From contig NZ_JAGGLN010000004.1 of NCBI RefSeq assembly GCF_017874455.1, positions 248,001-312,000 on the forward strand: 64,000 nucleotides of DNA, read 5' to 3'. The DNA comes from Methanobacterium aggregans. Lineage in GTDB: Archaea > Methanobacteriota > Methanobacteria > Methanobacteriales > Methanobacteriaceae. Of this stretch, positions 45,091 to 54,829 are shown one piece after another. The notes under the pieces were generated by a model. The model did no database searches. It saw only the letters and a list, made by a program, of their open reading frames with translations, and was not told where the DNA came from. Position 1 is the stretch's first letter, and every line of letters begins with the position of its first letter. A program made the position numbers and the translations under genes.

Positions 45091-46107
45091 TCATATTTCC
45101 TCAGAAACCTTGTCCATAACCCCTGTTCCAAAGTATGGTAGTAACAGCATCCCTATAACTGAGGTCATCCAGAAGGATATGAGCCTCTCAACTAGGGTTG
45201 CAGCTGCACTCACAGAAGGAGGTATACCTGCAATGGAATACATCAATATCATTATGCCATCAACAGCCCCTAAACCTCCAGGTAAAAGAGGTATCATTCC
45301 AATCAACGTTGCTATTACAAAAACAACCGCTATAACTCCTGGAGAAACCTGAACACCAAAGGCTGAAAAGACCAGGTAAACCCTCATTATCTCAAAGAGC
45401 CATATAACAAAGGAGAGCGGCAGGCCGTACATCAGAACGTTTCTGTTTTTTATCATGGACTTGATGCTGTCCTGAAAGTTGGACAATGCCTTTAAAGCTT
45501 TATTTTCAATGTTGCTGTGCTCTTTTCTGGAGAACCTTTTTATAACCCTCACAAGCCACATGGTTATCTTTTTTCCAGCACCTTCATCTATGCACATGTA
45601 GATGATGATGAAAAATACTGCAAGGAGCAGTATGAGAGAGATTATAAGTGCTGAAATTGTCAGTTCAGATAGTTTCAGGTAAAATACCGAGTAGGTTATT
45701 GAGAAAATTGCAAGCACCACAAATGGAAACGTGTCAAGACCCCTATCAGCCACCACAGTTGCAAAAGCGTTTTCCATTGGTGATTTGGAATATTTACCAA
45801 GTATGTATGCCCTTACTGGTTCTCCACCCCCCCTTCCGCTTGGGGTTAGGTTGTTTATTGCAAGGCCCACCATGAGCATTGGTAATATATGCCTTTTTTT
45901 AGCAAATATGTTAAGGGATTTAATGGTTATATCCCATCTTAAGGTCCAAAGACCATATATTACCAGTTGTACAATGATTGCAAGGGCCACATACCATGGA
46001 TTTGCAAGTGCAATTGCACTTTCAACTTCTCCCGGCCCTATAAATAATACCATCACGGCAAGTATTCCAATTCCAACTAAAAATAGTGCAAGAGTTTTAT
46101 ACTTCAT
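45091..46107 (-). CDS. Flippase-like membrane protein (lysylphosphatidylglycerol synthase TM region / UPF0104)
   Basis: A 338-residue protein with about eight helices. The N-terminal N-L-T-P-S-G-R-G-G-G-E-P-V-R and V-V-A-D-R-G-L-D motifs and the final G-G-L-G-A-V-D-G match the family. It has no C-terminal synthetase domain, so it would move lipid or polyprenyl-linked molecules rather than modify them. Transcribed alone. Confidence 0.85.
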   Translation of the reverse strand: MKYKTLALFLVGIGILAVMVLFIGPGEVESAIALANPWYVALAIIVQLVIYGLWTLRWDITIKSLNIFAKKRHILPMLMVGLAINNLTPSGRGGGEPVRAYILGKYSKSPMENAFATVVADRGLDTFPFVVLAIFSITYSVFYLKLSELTISALIISLILLLAVFFIIIYMCIDEGAGKKITMWLVRVIKRFSRKEHSNIENKALKALSNFQDSIKSMIKNRNVLMYGLPLSFVIWLFEIMRVYLVFSAFGVQVSPGVIAVVFVIATLIGMIPLLPGGLGAVDGIMILMYSIAGIPPSVSAAATLVERLISFWMTSVIGMLLLPYFGTGVMDKVSEEI

Positions 46108-46388
46108 TATAATCCCTTTAATTCCAATGGTAAGTTAATATTAATCTTGAATTGGTTTGATGTTAATTTAACAGAGTTTAGTTAATTTAACAGAGTTTAT
46201 TTTTGATAAGAATTTTAATAAGACCTGATTGTTGATATTCGATTACAGATTTAAGCTTCTTTCTGGTAGTGTGAAGATGTTGAATCTGTTGAAATATCAA
46301 AAAATTACACCATGAAATTTAATATTTGGGTGAACTTGTATTTAAATGAATTATTGGATGACCATGCAATTGAGTATCAAACTGGAAT

Positions 46389-46871
46389 TTAAAGATAAAT
46401 GAGTTCATGGCTCAGAGTATCTGGATCCATGATTACAACGGTTCTATCACCTGAAACATAGCCACAAACTTCTCCAGGATTAACAACCAGTGTTTCACCA
46501 TTTATTATCTCAGGTTTATGGCTGTGTCCCCTTACAACAACATCGTACAATCCACTTTTAGCCAGGGAATTCACAATTGCTTCTTCCATTCCATGGATAA
46601 CTGCAAATTTTCTACTGGAAACTGAAACTTCCCTGAAATCTTTGAGGATGCACAGATCCCTGTAGGCAGTTCTCAGGCCTTCCCTCTCACCATCGTTGTT
46701 TCCAAAAACTGCAACAAATTTTGCGTTTAGTTTCTGGAATTCTCTGGCTGTAAAGGGGGCTATTAAATCACCAGCATGGATAACCAGTTCAACTTTCTCC
46801 CTGTTGAATAATTGAACCGCATCTCTAATTGCATCAAGATTATCATGGGTGTCTGCCATTATACCCATCAT
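46389..46871 (-). CDS. YfcE/MJ0936-type metallophosphoesterase
   Basis: A 160-residue phosphoesterase. The metal ligands are all present: A-D-T-H-D (D7, H9), H-A-G-D-L, G-N-N-D, V-I-H-G and G-H-S-H-K-P. Family members cleave phosphodiesters and possibly cyclic nucleotides. GGAGG lies before ATG 46871. Confidence 0.9.
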   Translation of the reverse strand: MMGIMADTHDNLDAIRDAVQLFNREKVELVIHAGDLIAPFTAREFQKLNAKFVAVFGNNDGEREGLRTAYRDLCILKDFREVSVSSRKFAVIHGMEEAIVNSLAKSGLYDVVVRGHSHKPEIINGETLVVNPGEVCGYVSGDRTVVIMDPDTLSHELIYL

Positions 46872-47032
46872 GAAAATCCTCCTTGATCCATCTGTACCGT
46901 TAATGAAGCTATTTAAGTCCTTAATTATGTATTTAAAGTGAATAGGATTTAAGATTAAATGGATTAAAATAATTAATTGTTAAAATAATTGGTTTGGGCT
47001 TGTCAGATAAAACCCAATGAAATCCCTATGAG

Positions 47033-47436
47033 TTAGGTTCCAAGTATTATGTAAATTATACCCAGCACTATCCCTAAAACTCCACCCCAAACTCTGTATT
47101 TTTGTTCCATTCCGCCAAGCAGCGCTATCACACCTGCAATTATCATAAGGATACCTGCAAGGTAGAGAAGTATTCCCGTTAAGAAGCTGATTATTGCAGG
47201 GTTGAAGATCATTGCAAATGCCAATATCAGTGTTATAAATCCAAGTATCACGTTCAGGATTCCAACTGTTTTACTGGAATCCATTTCCATTAATCCTGCA
47301 ATTAAGAACCATATTGCAAGTATGAGAACTGCAAATCCTACAAGCACACTTACGGCTACAAAACCTGCAAGTGGGAATGCAATGATTATCAATCCAAGTA
47401 GTATATGGCTAAAAGCCCTGTGATCATATTTTTCAT
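47033..47436 (-). pseudogene. DUF308 membrane protein with a 2-nt frameshift near the start
   Basis: The main frame (47033-47392) encodes about 119 residues with four to five helices of the DUF308/HdeD-like family but has no proper start, beginning at TTG. In another frame ATG 47436, with GGGGGT 6 nt upstream, gives M-K-N-M-I-T-G-L-L-A-I. The frames meet if the dinucleotide TA at 47402-47403 (in ATATAC) is removed, giving an uninterrupted helix of the expected type. This is either a real slip, a sequencing error or a case of reading-frame change during translation. A functional TTG-start gene is the other view. Confidence 0.6.
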
Positions 47437-47730
47437 TTAATTACCCCCATAATTTTCCAACAAGCCTCCAGCACCAATTATTATAATAATATTCATATTA
47501 ATCCCCATATTAATTTTACGATAATTTTTTTAGGATATTAAAGAAATTTTAGGGAAATAAATATTAAAAACCCCATAAAAATGGTTTAATAAAAAAATAA
47601 ACTGTAATTAAGTTATATAATGCTGAAAAAACCTAAAAATGGTTTATATTTAACCTAGGGATCATGAATTAACAAGTTCTGAAAACCCCCATTGAAGTAT
47701 GTACAATAAATTTAATCTCAAAAATAAGGA

Positions 47731-48570
47731 TTATTCATACTTCACAGCGTTTCCAACAACACTGACCATGAGTGTTTTTCCCTTGATGCCACCAACACTG
47801 CTGTAATCTATCTGCACCTCTAAAACCGCGTTTGCACCCACGGAACTTGCTTCTTCATCCATTATTTTCAGGGCATTTATAACTGCTTTTTCAAGTTTCC
47901 TCTCATAGTTTACATCACCTGAAATTTTTTTCAAAGTCCCAACATCTTCTTCATCAGCAGCCATAATCGATTCTCCATTCACAAGTCCCATATACTCAAC
48001 TACACGTTTCCCCTGAATATCAGGAGTGTTAATGAGAAGTGTGTTCCATTTTTCAGATTCAAGAGTTCCAATATCCTTTTCTTCAGGAACATCCACTTTG
48101 CCCTGAATTTTATTAACAGCCCGGGCCATTAAATCCCCTAAATAACCAAGTGCATAGGTCAAAGCTCCAAGGAAAACCACGAATATGAGATAATTAATGA
48201 GTATTGGGAATGCTGCCTGTACTGCAAGGGCCAGACCACCTAGTGTGAAGAGGTTGAGTGTTATTGGGTTTGCAGGAAACACCCATCCAAAAACGTTAAT
48301 ACTAATAAACAGTACTATTGCACTTATGGCTCCTGTTGAGTTACCATGCTTACTTTTTGCTATGTAGGTTTCTACAAATCCTGCTATAAGTGGTGATACT
48401 ACGTATGCAATGTTGAATCCGAATATTGTAAGATGTCCATATACACATATTGCAACTGAAAGAAATCCCACAGCCGAACCAATAATAACAGCAAATATTG
48501 CCCAGCGTTTATTTTTTATGTTCTCTAGCTTAATTTTCTTTAATGAAGATGAAAAAAGATTTTTATCCAT
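47731..48570 (-). CDS. Membrane protein with C-terminal YbjQ/heavy-metal-binding-like domain
   Basis: A 279-residue protein. Five or so helices lie at about 22-150; a YbjQ-like (PF01906) domain follows at about 175-279 and ends V-V-G-N-A-V-K-Y-E. That domain is paralogous to the entire protein encoded at 48693 (T-P-[DN]-I-[QE]-G-K-[RK]-[VI]-V-E-Y). It may tether a ring-forming domain to the membrane. The gene follows its paralog on the same strand, 122 bp downstream. Confidence 0.75.
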   Translation of the reverse strand: MDKNLFSSSLKKIKLENIKNKRWAIFAVIIGSAVGFLSVAICVYGHLTIFGFNIAYVVSPLIAGFVETYIAKSKHGNSTGAISAIVLFISINVFGWVFPANPITLNLFTLGGLALAVQAAFPILINYLIFVVFLGALTYALGYLGDLMARAVNKIQGKVDVPEEKDIGTLESEKWNTLLINTPDIQGKRVVEYMGLVNGESIMAADEEDVGTLKKISGDVNYERKLEKAVINALKIMDEEASSVGANAVLEVQIDYSSVGGIKGKTLMVSVVGNAVKYE

Positions 48571-48692
48571 TGGAACCGCCTTTCTCTAAATTTTTTTTAT
48601 ATGAATGTTACTTAAACCCATCTCTTTTGGCAGCTTTTTACCAAAAAAAATGTGCAAGTTTTCATCCACTGATCTTTCAGTTATTTACGCTT

Positions 48693-49016
48693 TTACTCAT
48701 ATTTCACAGCAGTTCCAGTTACCGTTACCATTATGGTGTTTCCCATGGTCCCACCAAGGTTGTTGTACTTTATACGTAGAGCTATAACGGCATTTGCACC
48801 TTTAGATTCAGCTTTTTTTTCCATACTTTCCAGAGCCAGGTTTCTTGCCTTTTTAAGTTCCTCTTCGTAGGCTGAAGTTCTTCCACCCACAACATCCCTG
48901 ACTCCTGAAAAAAGGTCTTTGTAGACGTTTGCACCTAACAATGATTCACCTGTAACCAGTCCAAAGTATTCAACGATTTTTTTACCTTCTATATTCGGTG
49001 TGGTTAGTATCAACAT
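48693..49016 (-). CDS. YbjQ-family protein
   Basis: A 107-residue single-domain member of the YbjQ (putative heavy-metal-binding) family. The conserved L-T-T-P-N-I-E-G-K-K-I-V-E-Y-F-G-L-V-T-G-E opening and G-A-N-A-V-I motif are present. The family forms pentamers in known structures; its role is unclear. GGGGG precedes ATG 49016. It is paralogous to the C-terminal part of the next gene. Confidence 0.85.
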   Translation of the reverse strand: MLILTTPNIEGKKIVEYFGLVTGESLLGANVYKDLFSGVRDVVGGRTSAYEEELKKARNLALESMEKKAESKGANAVIALRIKYNNLGGTMGNTIMVTVTGTAVKYE

Positions 49017-49634
49017 TGAATTTCCCCCATTAATATGATGTATTGATTTGTTTTTATAAATGGGGGTTAATACACTTAACTCAAGATCTTGAAAACCCAG
49101 CTTAAAAAAAATAAGAAATAAAAAAATTAATATTTAAAAGGGGTATCACTGGTTTACTTGAACGTCCTGTGCTCACGATCCAGTTCATCCGGGATTCCAT
49201 CTCTAAAAATAACGGCTGCCTAACACCGTAGCACTCTTGTTAATAGTAAAAAGCTCCATAAACTTGAGTTACACTGCTATCAAGCACAGAATTGCTGTCT
49301 GTAGATATTTTCAATTCTGTGGTTGGTTTGGTGTTCATATGGAGTGGAATCGTTAAACATGCAAAAATTCCAAAAACAAATATCAAAACAGTAAAAGATC
49401 TGTTCTTAATATTTTATCACCACTCATTCAATAGTACAGAATTTTGTATCCTCCCAATCATATATAAGATTTTTCAAATTAATATTAACTATGGATGGGA
49501 AGAGAATCTTTTTCCCCTTAAAAAGTCTTTAATAGAGTTATAACCCACTTAAACATCCAAGAATATTTGAATGCATTTCACTTTTTTTGCAAAGGTATAT
49601 ATACCATTATGATAAATGGTAGTTAAGGCCATTT
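49017..49634. other. Intergenic region around the possible decayed gene
   Basis: Apart from the possible remnant at 49154-49410, nothing convincing is present. The stretch before the TRAM gene (49560-49634) contains a TATA-like GTATATATACC at about 49591-49602, suited to the plus-strand TRAM gene. Confidence 0.4.
49154..49410 (-). pseudogene. Possible decayed small membrane/secreted protein gene
   Basis: From 49410 to 49240 a minus-strand frame encodes about 56 residues with a helix (F-T-V-L-I-F-V-F-G-I-F-A-C-L) and a polar tail, but it starts at ATT: no ATG, GTG or TTG is in frame, though a GGTGAT ribosome site stands 5 nt upstream. The neighbouring frames contain further coding-like stretches (down to TAA at 49154, with D-G-I-P-D-E-L-D-R-E-H-R). 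Two frame changes would be needed to join them. A live ATT-start gene of 56 residues is the alternative. Confidence 0.35.
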
Positions 49635-49895
49635 ATGGCTGAATTAGGAAGTGATGAATTGTTCGGAAATAATTACGATAGAAATGATAGCTACGAAAGT
49701 AGAGAAAATTCATCTCCTGTTAACGTAGGAGAAGAACACGAAGTTAAAATTGAAGACGTTGGAAGAGACGGAGACGGAATCGCACGTATAGAGGGTTTTG
49801 TTATATTTGTAACAGGCGCAAAAGTGGGCGAAGAAGTTAAAATCAAAATTAACTCAACCAGAAGGAACTTTGCCTTCGCAGAAATAGTCGAATAG
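49635..49895 (+). CDS. TRAM-domain RNA-binding protein
   Basis: An 86-residue protein: a disordered, charged N terminus of about 28 residues, then a TRAM domain (V-K-I-E-D-V-G-R-D-G-D-G-I-A-R-I, F-V-I-F-V, A-K-V-G-E-E-V-K-I-K-I, F-A-F-A-E). In methanogens such stand-alone TRAM proteins bind RNA, and some act as cold-shock-type RNA chaperones. ATG 49635 begins the known N-terminal pattern. A TATA-like box lies about 35-45 bp upstream, so the leader is very short. Confidence 0.88.
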   Translation: MAELGSDELFGNNYDRNDSYESRENSSPVNVGEEHEVKIEDVGRDGDGIARIEGFVIFVTGAKVGEEVKIKINSTRRNFAFAEIVE

Positions 49896-50356
49896 ACTAA
49901 ATCTTTGAATTAGGAAATTTTTATTCTTGAAAATTGTAAGTTTTATAAAATTTTAAATTTTCATGAATATTTCTATTTATTTTTAAAAATTTATTTTTAA
50001 AGAATTACTTTTAATAAACCATATTTCATATTTCTAATTATCATTTTACAAATTAAACCCTACTTTCAGGTTTTACATTATATTTTCATTTTAAAACAAT
50101 CAAGACGTTAATTTAACATTAAAATCTCTTTTTATTACGCGGCTCACAGTTTCTTTCATTGGATTTAACCATTTAATATCTTTTAAGGAAATCTTTAAAA
50201 AATCCCAATTTCTATTTATCCAAGGGTTCCATGGATCATTACCTTGAAAAGCCTTTCATTAACTTATCATAGTAATGTTAACTGAATCTTCATGTATAAT
50301 AAGTTAGAAAACCTAAATATTAACTAGAAACAATCAAATACATGGAGGTTCTAAAA
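49896..50356. other. AT-rich intergenic region before the slipin gene
   Basis: No gene, RNA or clear repeat seen in 461 bp. The part nearest the slipin gene contains ATGTATAATAAG at about 50293-50304, a possible TATA box. Confidence 0.35.
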
Positions 50357-51136
50357 ATGGATATAGTGACTACTTTTATCATAGGTATAATAATTTTAAT
50401 CATACTTGGTCTTTCAATTAGGATAGTTAACCAATATGAAAGGGGAGTAGTTTTCCGTCTGGGAAAGGTTATAGGGCTTAAACAGCCAGGACTTAGACTT
50501 ATAATCCCCCTCGTGGACAAAATGGTTAAAGTTTCCCTGCGTATCGTGACCATGCCAATCCCTGCCCAGCGAATCATAACCAAAGACAACGTTTCTGTGG
50601 ATATTGCTGCAGTGGCCTACTTCAAGGTTATTGATGCCCTGAACTCGGTTATAGTGATTGAAAACTACAACAGAGCAGTTAACCAGATAGCTCAAACCAC
50701 GGTGAGGAGTGTTATAGGACAGTTTTCCCTGGATGAGGTCTTATCAGACACACCAAAGATAAACGAAAAGATCAAAGAGATCATAGACTCCCACAGTGAA
50801 CCATGGGGTATAAAAGTCACGGCTGTTGAAATAAAAGACATAAAACTGCCTGAGACAATGAAAAGGGCAATAGCAAAACAGGCCGAAGCTGAAAGGGAAA
50901 AAAGAGCCAAGATCATCACATCGGAGGGTGAATTCGAATCTGCTGCTAAACTTGGAGACGCTGCAGACATCATTCAAAGCCATCCAGTAGCACTTCAACT
51001 CCGTAACCTGCAGGTTTTAAGTGAAATAGCAGTTGAAAAGAACTCCACAATAGTTTTCCCAGCTCAGCTCATGACAACCATACAAGAAATTAAGGAATTC
51101 ATGGCCCAGGAAACTTTGAAGAACGATAAAAAGTGA
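50357..51136 (+). CDS. Stomatin-like (slipin) SPFH-domain membrane protein
   Basis: A 259-residue protein with one N-terminal helix (about 5-25), then an SPFH domain (Q-Y-E-R-G-V-V-F-R-L-G, P-G-L-R-L-I-I-P) and a coiled-coil with E-A-E-R-E-K-R-A-K. It organises membrane domains and often acts with an NfeD protease; none is adjacent. GGAGGT lies 9 nt before ATG 50357; the ATG at 50342 would overlap that site and is not preferred. Transcribed alone. Confidence 0.92.
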   Translation: MDIVTTFIIGIIILIILGLSIRIVNQYERGVVFRLGKVIGLKQPGLRLIIPLVDKMVKVSLRIVTMPIPAQRIITKDNVSVDIAAVAYFKVIDALNSVIVIENYNRAVNQIAQTTVRSVIGQFSLDEVLSDTPKINEKIKEIIDSHSEPWGIKVTAVEIKDIKLPETMKRAIAKQAEAEREKRAKIITSEGEFESAAKLGDAADIIQSHPVALQLRNLQVLSEIAVEKNSTIVFPAQLMTTIQEIKEFMAQETLKNDKK

Positions 51137-51394
51137 ACAAAGATTATTAAGAGTTAATTCTCTTAAATTCTTAGATCACTTTAAATATTATTTTTTTAAA
51201 AAATAGATCTGGAGAAGGTAGAGGGCCTGAAAAGATACATAAAATAGATATATGAAACTCTTAAATTGTATGAAACTAACTTTATTTCATTAAAAAATCT
51301 CCATTTTCTAATTTTTATTAAGTTTTTACCTTAAATAGAATGTTTATTAAACCAAAATTTTATATTAAAAAAATACCATCATAATAATGATACA

Positions 51395-52828
51395 ATGAGA
51401 GGCTACCTTAGAAAGAGAGATTTTTTTGTTATATTCCAAAACCTTGGAACTGTGATGGAAGGTACAGGCGTTGTTGTTCTTATACCCCTGATCGTTGCAC
51501 TCATCTACAACGAACAAACTTATCTGGGTTTTTTAGTGCCGGCATTACTTTCACTTTCCCTAGGTTACGTGCTCAAACGTTTCTCTGGTGATGATACCCA
51601 ACTCAAACTCAAACATGGAATGCTAATAGCTGCTCTGGCCTGGCTCTGGGCAGCGTTTATAGGAAGTCTCTGTCTTTTTTATTCAACAGATATAAGTTTC
51701 CTTGATGCTTACTTTGAGAGCATGTCTGCATGGACAGGCAGTGGTCTGACCATGTACAGCAACGTGGAAATACTCCCAAGATCAGTTTTGTTTTTAAGAA
51801 GCCTTGAACAGTGGGTTGGAGGGCTTGGAGTAGTGATTGTAGTTATAGGCATACTTATAAGGCCTGGAACTGCTGCTGCAAGACTCTACAAGGCAGAAGC
51901 TCGTGATGAGAAAATAAAGCCCAGTATAGTCAACACAGTTAAAACCATATGGTGGATATATCTCTTCTACACCATCCTTGGAATAACCCTGTACATCATT
52001 GCAGGTATGCCAATATTCGATGCAATCAACAACTGTTTCACAAACCTTTCCACAGGAGGTATGTCCATTAAAAACGACAACATCGGAGCCTACCACAGCA
52101 CATGGATATACATCATAACAATGGTACTGATGATACTTGGAGGTACAAGCTTCCTTGTACACTACAAAGCCATTAAAGGAAAGTTAATTGATGTTTTGAA
52201 GGACATACAGTTTCAGGCCATGATAATTATAGTTGCAGTCTTTTCTATACTCTTAATACTCTACGGAAATTTATCTGATATTAACTCTGTTTTTTACGTT
52301 ATTTCTGCCCTGAGCTGTACCGGTTCAAACACCCTACCCAACAGTGTGATGGCCAACTGGACAGACTACGTGAAGATCATACTGGCAGCTTGTATGATAA
52401 TTGGTATGTCTGCAGGTTCAACAACAGGTGCAGTGAAACTCATAAGGGTTGTTACGCTTGTAAAGGGTGTTTACTGGGATATTGTGAAGGTGGTGTCCCC
52501 TGAAGGCTCTGTAATTCCAAGGAAGATATCTGGAAAATCCGTTAAAGATGCAGAGATAAAAGAGGCTGGGAGTTACGTATTCCTGTACTTCTTCTGCATA
52601 CTGGTAAGCTGGCTTGTTTTCACCAAGTATGGCTACGGTGGAGTGGATTCATTCTTTGAAATTGCATCTGCACAGGGAAACGTTGGCCTTTCTGTGGGGA
52701 TAACATCTGCAACCATGCCTAGGCTCCCTGAGGTGTTCATGATCATGAACATGTGGATTGGAAGGATCGAGATCATTCCTGCAATCGTGCTCTTGAAGGT
52801 TGGAATTGATCTATTCAAAAGACTTTAA
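51395..52828 (+). CDS. trkH: TrkH-family potassium transporter
   Basis: A 477-residue membrane protein with four helix-pore-helix units. The pore segments are S-A-W-T-G-S-G-L-T (about residue 110), N-L-S-T-G-G-M-S, S-C-T-G-S-N-T and A-Q-G-N-V-G-L-S, each with the filter Gly. The first residues R-K-R-D form the cytoplasmic start. ATG 51395 has only a weak ribosome site. The trkA gene lies 147 bp downstream and encodes the regulatory partner. Confidence 0.93.
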   Translation: MRGYLRKRDFFVIFQNLGTVMEGTGVVVLIPLIVALIYNEQTYLGFLVPALLSLSLGYVLKRFSGDDTQLKLKHGMLIAALAWLWAAFIGSLCLFYSTDISFLDAYFESMSAWTGSGLTMYSNVEILPRSVLFLRSLEQWVGGLGVVIVVIGILIRPGTAAARLYKAEARDEKIKPSIVNTVKTIWWIYLFYTILGITLYIIAGMPIFDAINNCFTNLSTGGMSIKNDNIGAYHSTWIYIITMVLMILGGTSFLVHYKAIKGKLIDVLKDIQFQAMIIIVAVFSILLILYGNLSDINSVFYVISALSCTGSNTLPNSVMANWTDYVKIILAACMIIGMSAGSTTGAVKLIRVVTLVKGVYWDIVKVVSPEGSVIPRKISGKSVKDAEIKEAGSYVFLYFFCILVSWLVFTKYGYGGVDSFFEIASAQGNVGLSVGITSATMPRLPEVFMIMNMWIGRIEIIPAIVLLKVGIDLFKRL

Positions 52829-52975
52829 TATCTGAAGTCCAAAGTTTAGATATAAAAATTTTTTATTCAACTATTTGAGGATTAGGGCCAATATTGAATT
52901 TTATTAATTTTACAATAGATTTAGAGATCCAATAGCCCAAAAAAAATCAATAATAAGTTAAAAGGTGTAATTATT

Positions 52976-53626
52976 ATGTACGTAGTTATAATGGGCAGCG
53001 GAAGAGTGGGGCTGAGTCTTGCAGCTTCACTGGTCAGCGGAGGCCATGATATCACAATTATTGAGAATGATGCAAATCTCTGCAGCGATGCAGCCAGTGA
53101 AATGGATGCACTGGTAATATGTGGAAATGGAACAGATGTAAAAACCCTTGAAGAAGCCAATATAAATGATGCAGATGTTTTTGTTGCAGCAACAGGAAAC
53201 GATGAGGTTAATCTGCTTTCATGCATACTGGTGAAGGAGTACAACCTGAAAAAGATAATTGCAAGGGTCAGTAACCCCGATCATGAGGAGGCCTTCCGGA
53301 AGGTGGGTATAGATGATGTTATAAGTCCAGAACTTACAGCAGCAAGCTATCTTGAAAAGGTGATAACGCGGCCTAAGATCGCAGATCTCATAGTTATCGG
53401 AAAGGGAAATGCAGAGATACTGGATATAAGAGTTACAAACGACAAGGCAGTTGGTAAAAGAATAGGAGATCTCAGCCCAACCAACAATTACATTATAAAT
53501 GCTATATACAAGGATGGAGAAATAACAATTCCTAAAGAGGATGTTGTACTTGCAAGGGGAGATAGAATCTTCGTTCTTGTTAAAAGTCCTGCAGTGAAGG
53601 CAACAACCAAACTATTCACAAAATGA
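52976..53626 (+). CDS. trkA: TrkA potassium uptake regulator
   Basis: A 216-residue RCK protein: Rossmann domain (M-G-S-G-R-V-G-L-S, I-I-E-N-D, G-N-G-T-D) at about 1-125, then RCK-C at about 135-216 (L-A-R-G-D-R-I-F-V-L). It binds NAD or ATP and gates TrkH. It has one RCK unit where enterobacterial TrkA has two, as is usual in archaea. Its end overlaps by 4 nt an ATG of the next frame, though I prefer a later start for that gene. Confidence 0.95.
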   Translation: MYVVIMGSGRVGLSLAASLVSGGHDITIIENDANLCSDAASEMDALVICGNGTDVKTLEEANINDADVFVAATGNDEVNLLSCILVKEYNLKKIIARVSNPDHEEAFRKVGIDDVISPELTAASYLEKVITRPKIADLIVIGKGNAEILDIRVTNDKAVGKRIGDLSPTNNYIINAIYKDGEITIPKEDVVLARGDRIFVLVKSPAVKATTKLFTK

Positions 53627-53718
53627 GGGATTGTAATGTCTTCAACAAGGATCTGCGTTACACAAACCAAAGAGCTAATCAAAAAGGTTTTAATAATTCC
53701 AGTACCAAAACAGATACC

Positions 53719-54663
53719 ATGGATTTGATAACTCATTTCATTGTTCCCTACGCAATTTTAACTTTGATGAAAAGTAAAAATCGGCTTGAAGGAGCATTGG
53801 GTGGGATAGCACCTGATTTTGATGTTTTAATTGCAGGTATTGGAATAATTTTCCCTGAACTTTTTGTTTTCAGCCACAGGGGAATTACCCATTCATTTCT
53901 ATTCGGTTTTGTAACTGTGGTGATCTTCCTCTACTTGGTATCAAGAAAGCCTGTGAAGGAAACTATGAGTCATGTAATAAAAAGAGATTTTAATGTTAAT
54001 TTCACTAAAACAACTGTTTTAGTTGCTTATTTTGGAGTTTTAACCCATTTATTCCTTGATTTTTTAACTAGCAAGGGCATTCCTCTTTTTTATCCATTCA
54101 TTCTTAACAGGTTCAGTGCAGAGCTTTATTCCTCCCTTGATTTTGTGACGATCTGTCTGGCACTGGCTGTTATCATTGTTCTCTATCTTAAAGTGGATTC
54201 AAGATATAAAAACATGGCTTTAGCAGGATTTGTTATTGTTCTCATTATCTTCGGTGGTGTGAGGGCCTATGAAAAGATGGATGTCCTGGGTGAGGCCCAG
54301 AATTTCAGTGCCAGCTACACCAACATAACTGCTTATCCCTCATCGGATATGTTCTCATGGTACCTGGTTGAGAACAGCCCGGATAAATCAGTTTACAGAT
54401 CTTTCAAATTCAACAACCTCAACAAAGGAGTTTCAGAAACTTTAACAGCTAAAACCATCTCTATAAGCAATGGATCCTACCAGGCAGGGTTGGATGCCGT
54501 TAAAGAAGCTAATTCAACTGCAGCGGTTCAAAGGTTCAAATGGAATGCATTCTACCCATTTGTAAATGCTAAAGGTTCAAAAGAAGGATGGAATGTAACC
54601 TACTTTGATATCGTGCCTTCCTACAACAACCAGAACATTACAGTTTATGTTTCAGGGATTTAA
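53719..54663 (+). CDS. YdjM/YfhP-like membrane metal-dependent hydrolase
   Basis: A 314-residue protein with a four- to five-helix membrane domain carrying D-F-D-V-L, S-H-R-G-I-T-H-S and T-H-L-F-L-D-F-L, the metal-binding motifs of the DUF457 family, and a C-terminal outward-facing domain of about 110 residues, as in YfhP. I start it at M-D-L-I-T-H (53719). The upstream extension to ATG 53623 encodes a polar, low-complexity stretch that does not look like this family. It is a distant relative of the protein at 36629. Confidence 0.78.
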   Translation: MDLITHFIVPYAILTLMKSKNRLEGALGGIAPDFDVLIAGIGIIFPELFVFSHRGITHSFLFGFVTVVIFLYLVSRKPVKETMSHVIKRDFNVNFTKTTVLVAYFGVLTHLFLDFLTSKGIPLFYPFILNRFSAELYSSLDFVTICLALAVIIVLYLKVDSRYKNMALAGFVIVLIIFGGVRAYEKMDVLGEAQNFSASYTNITAYPSSDMFSWYLVENSPDKSVYRSFKFNNLNKGVSETLTAKTISISNGSYQAGLDAVKEANSTAAVQRFKWNAFYPFVNAKGSKEGWNVTYFDIVPSYNNQNITVYVSGI

Positions 54664-54829
54664 AAAACCAAAGAATAATATTTGAACTATTTTATTTAAT
54701 TCTAGATATTTATATGGTTTTAATATCATGGAAATTATCTAAAAATAGGTTCATTATTTTAAATTTATTTTAAAATCTTTTAAGAAAATATTAAAAGAAA
54801 TTTAATGAGTTGCATTTGATCTAACCTCT

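Noticed and set aside
49292..49543. Plus-strand frame of 83 codons before the TRAM gene
   Set aside because: The opposite strand over the same bases carries the more protein-like frame with a ribosome site. This one has neither motif nor ribosome site.
53623..53718. N-terminal extension of the YfhP-like hydrolase from the ATG that overlaps trkA
   Set aside because: The ATGA overlap looks like coupling, but the 32 extra residues are polar and unlike the family, which starts just before the first helix at M-D-L-I-T-H.
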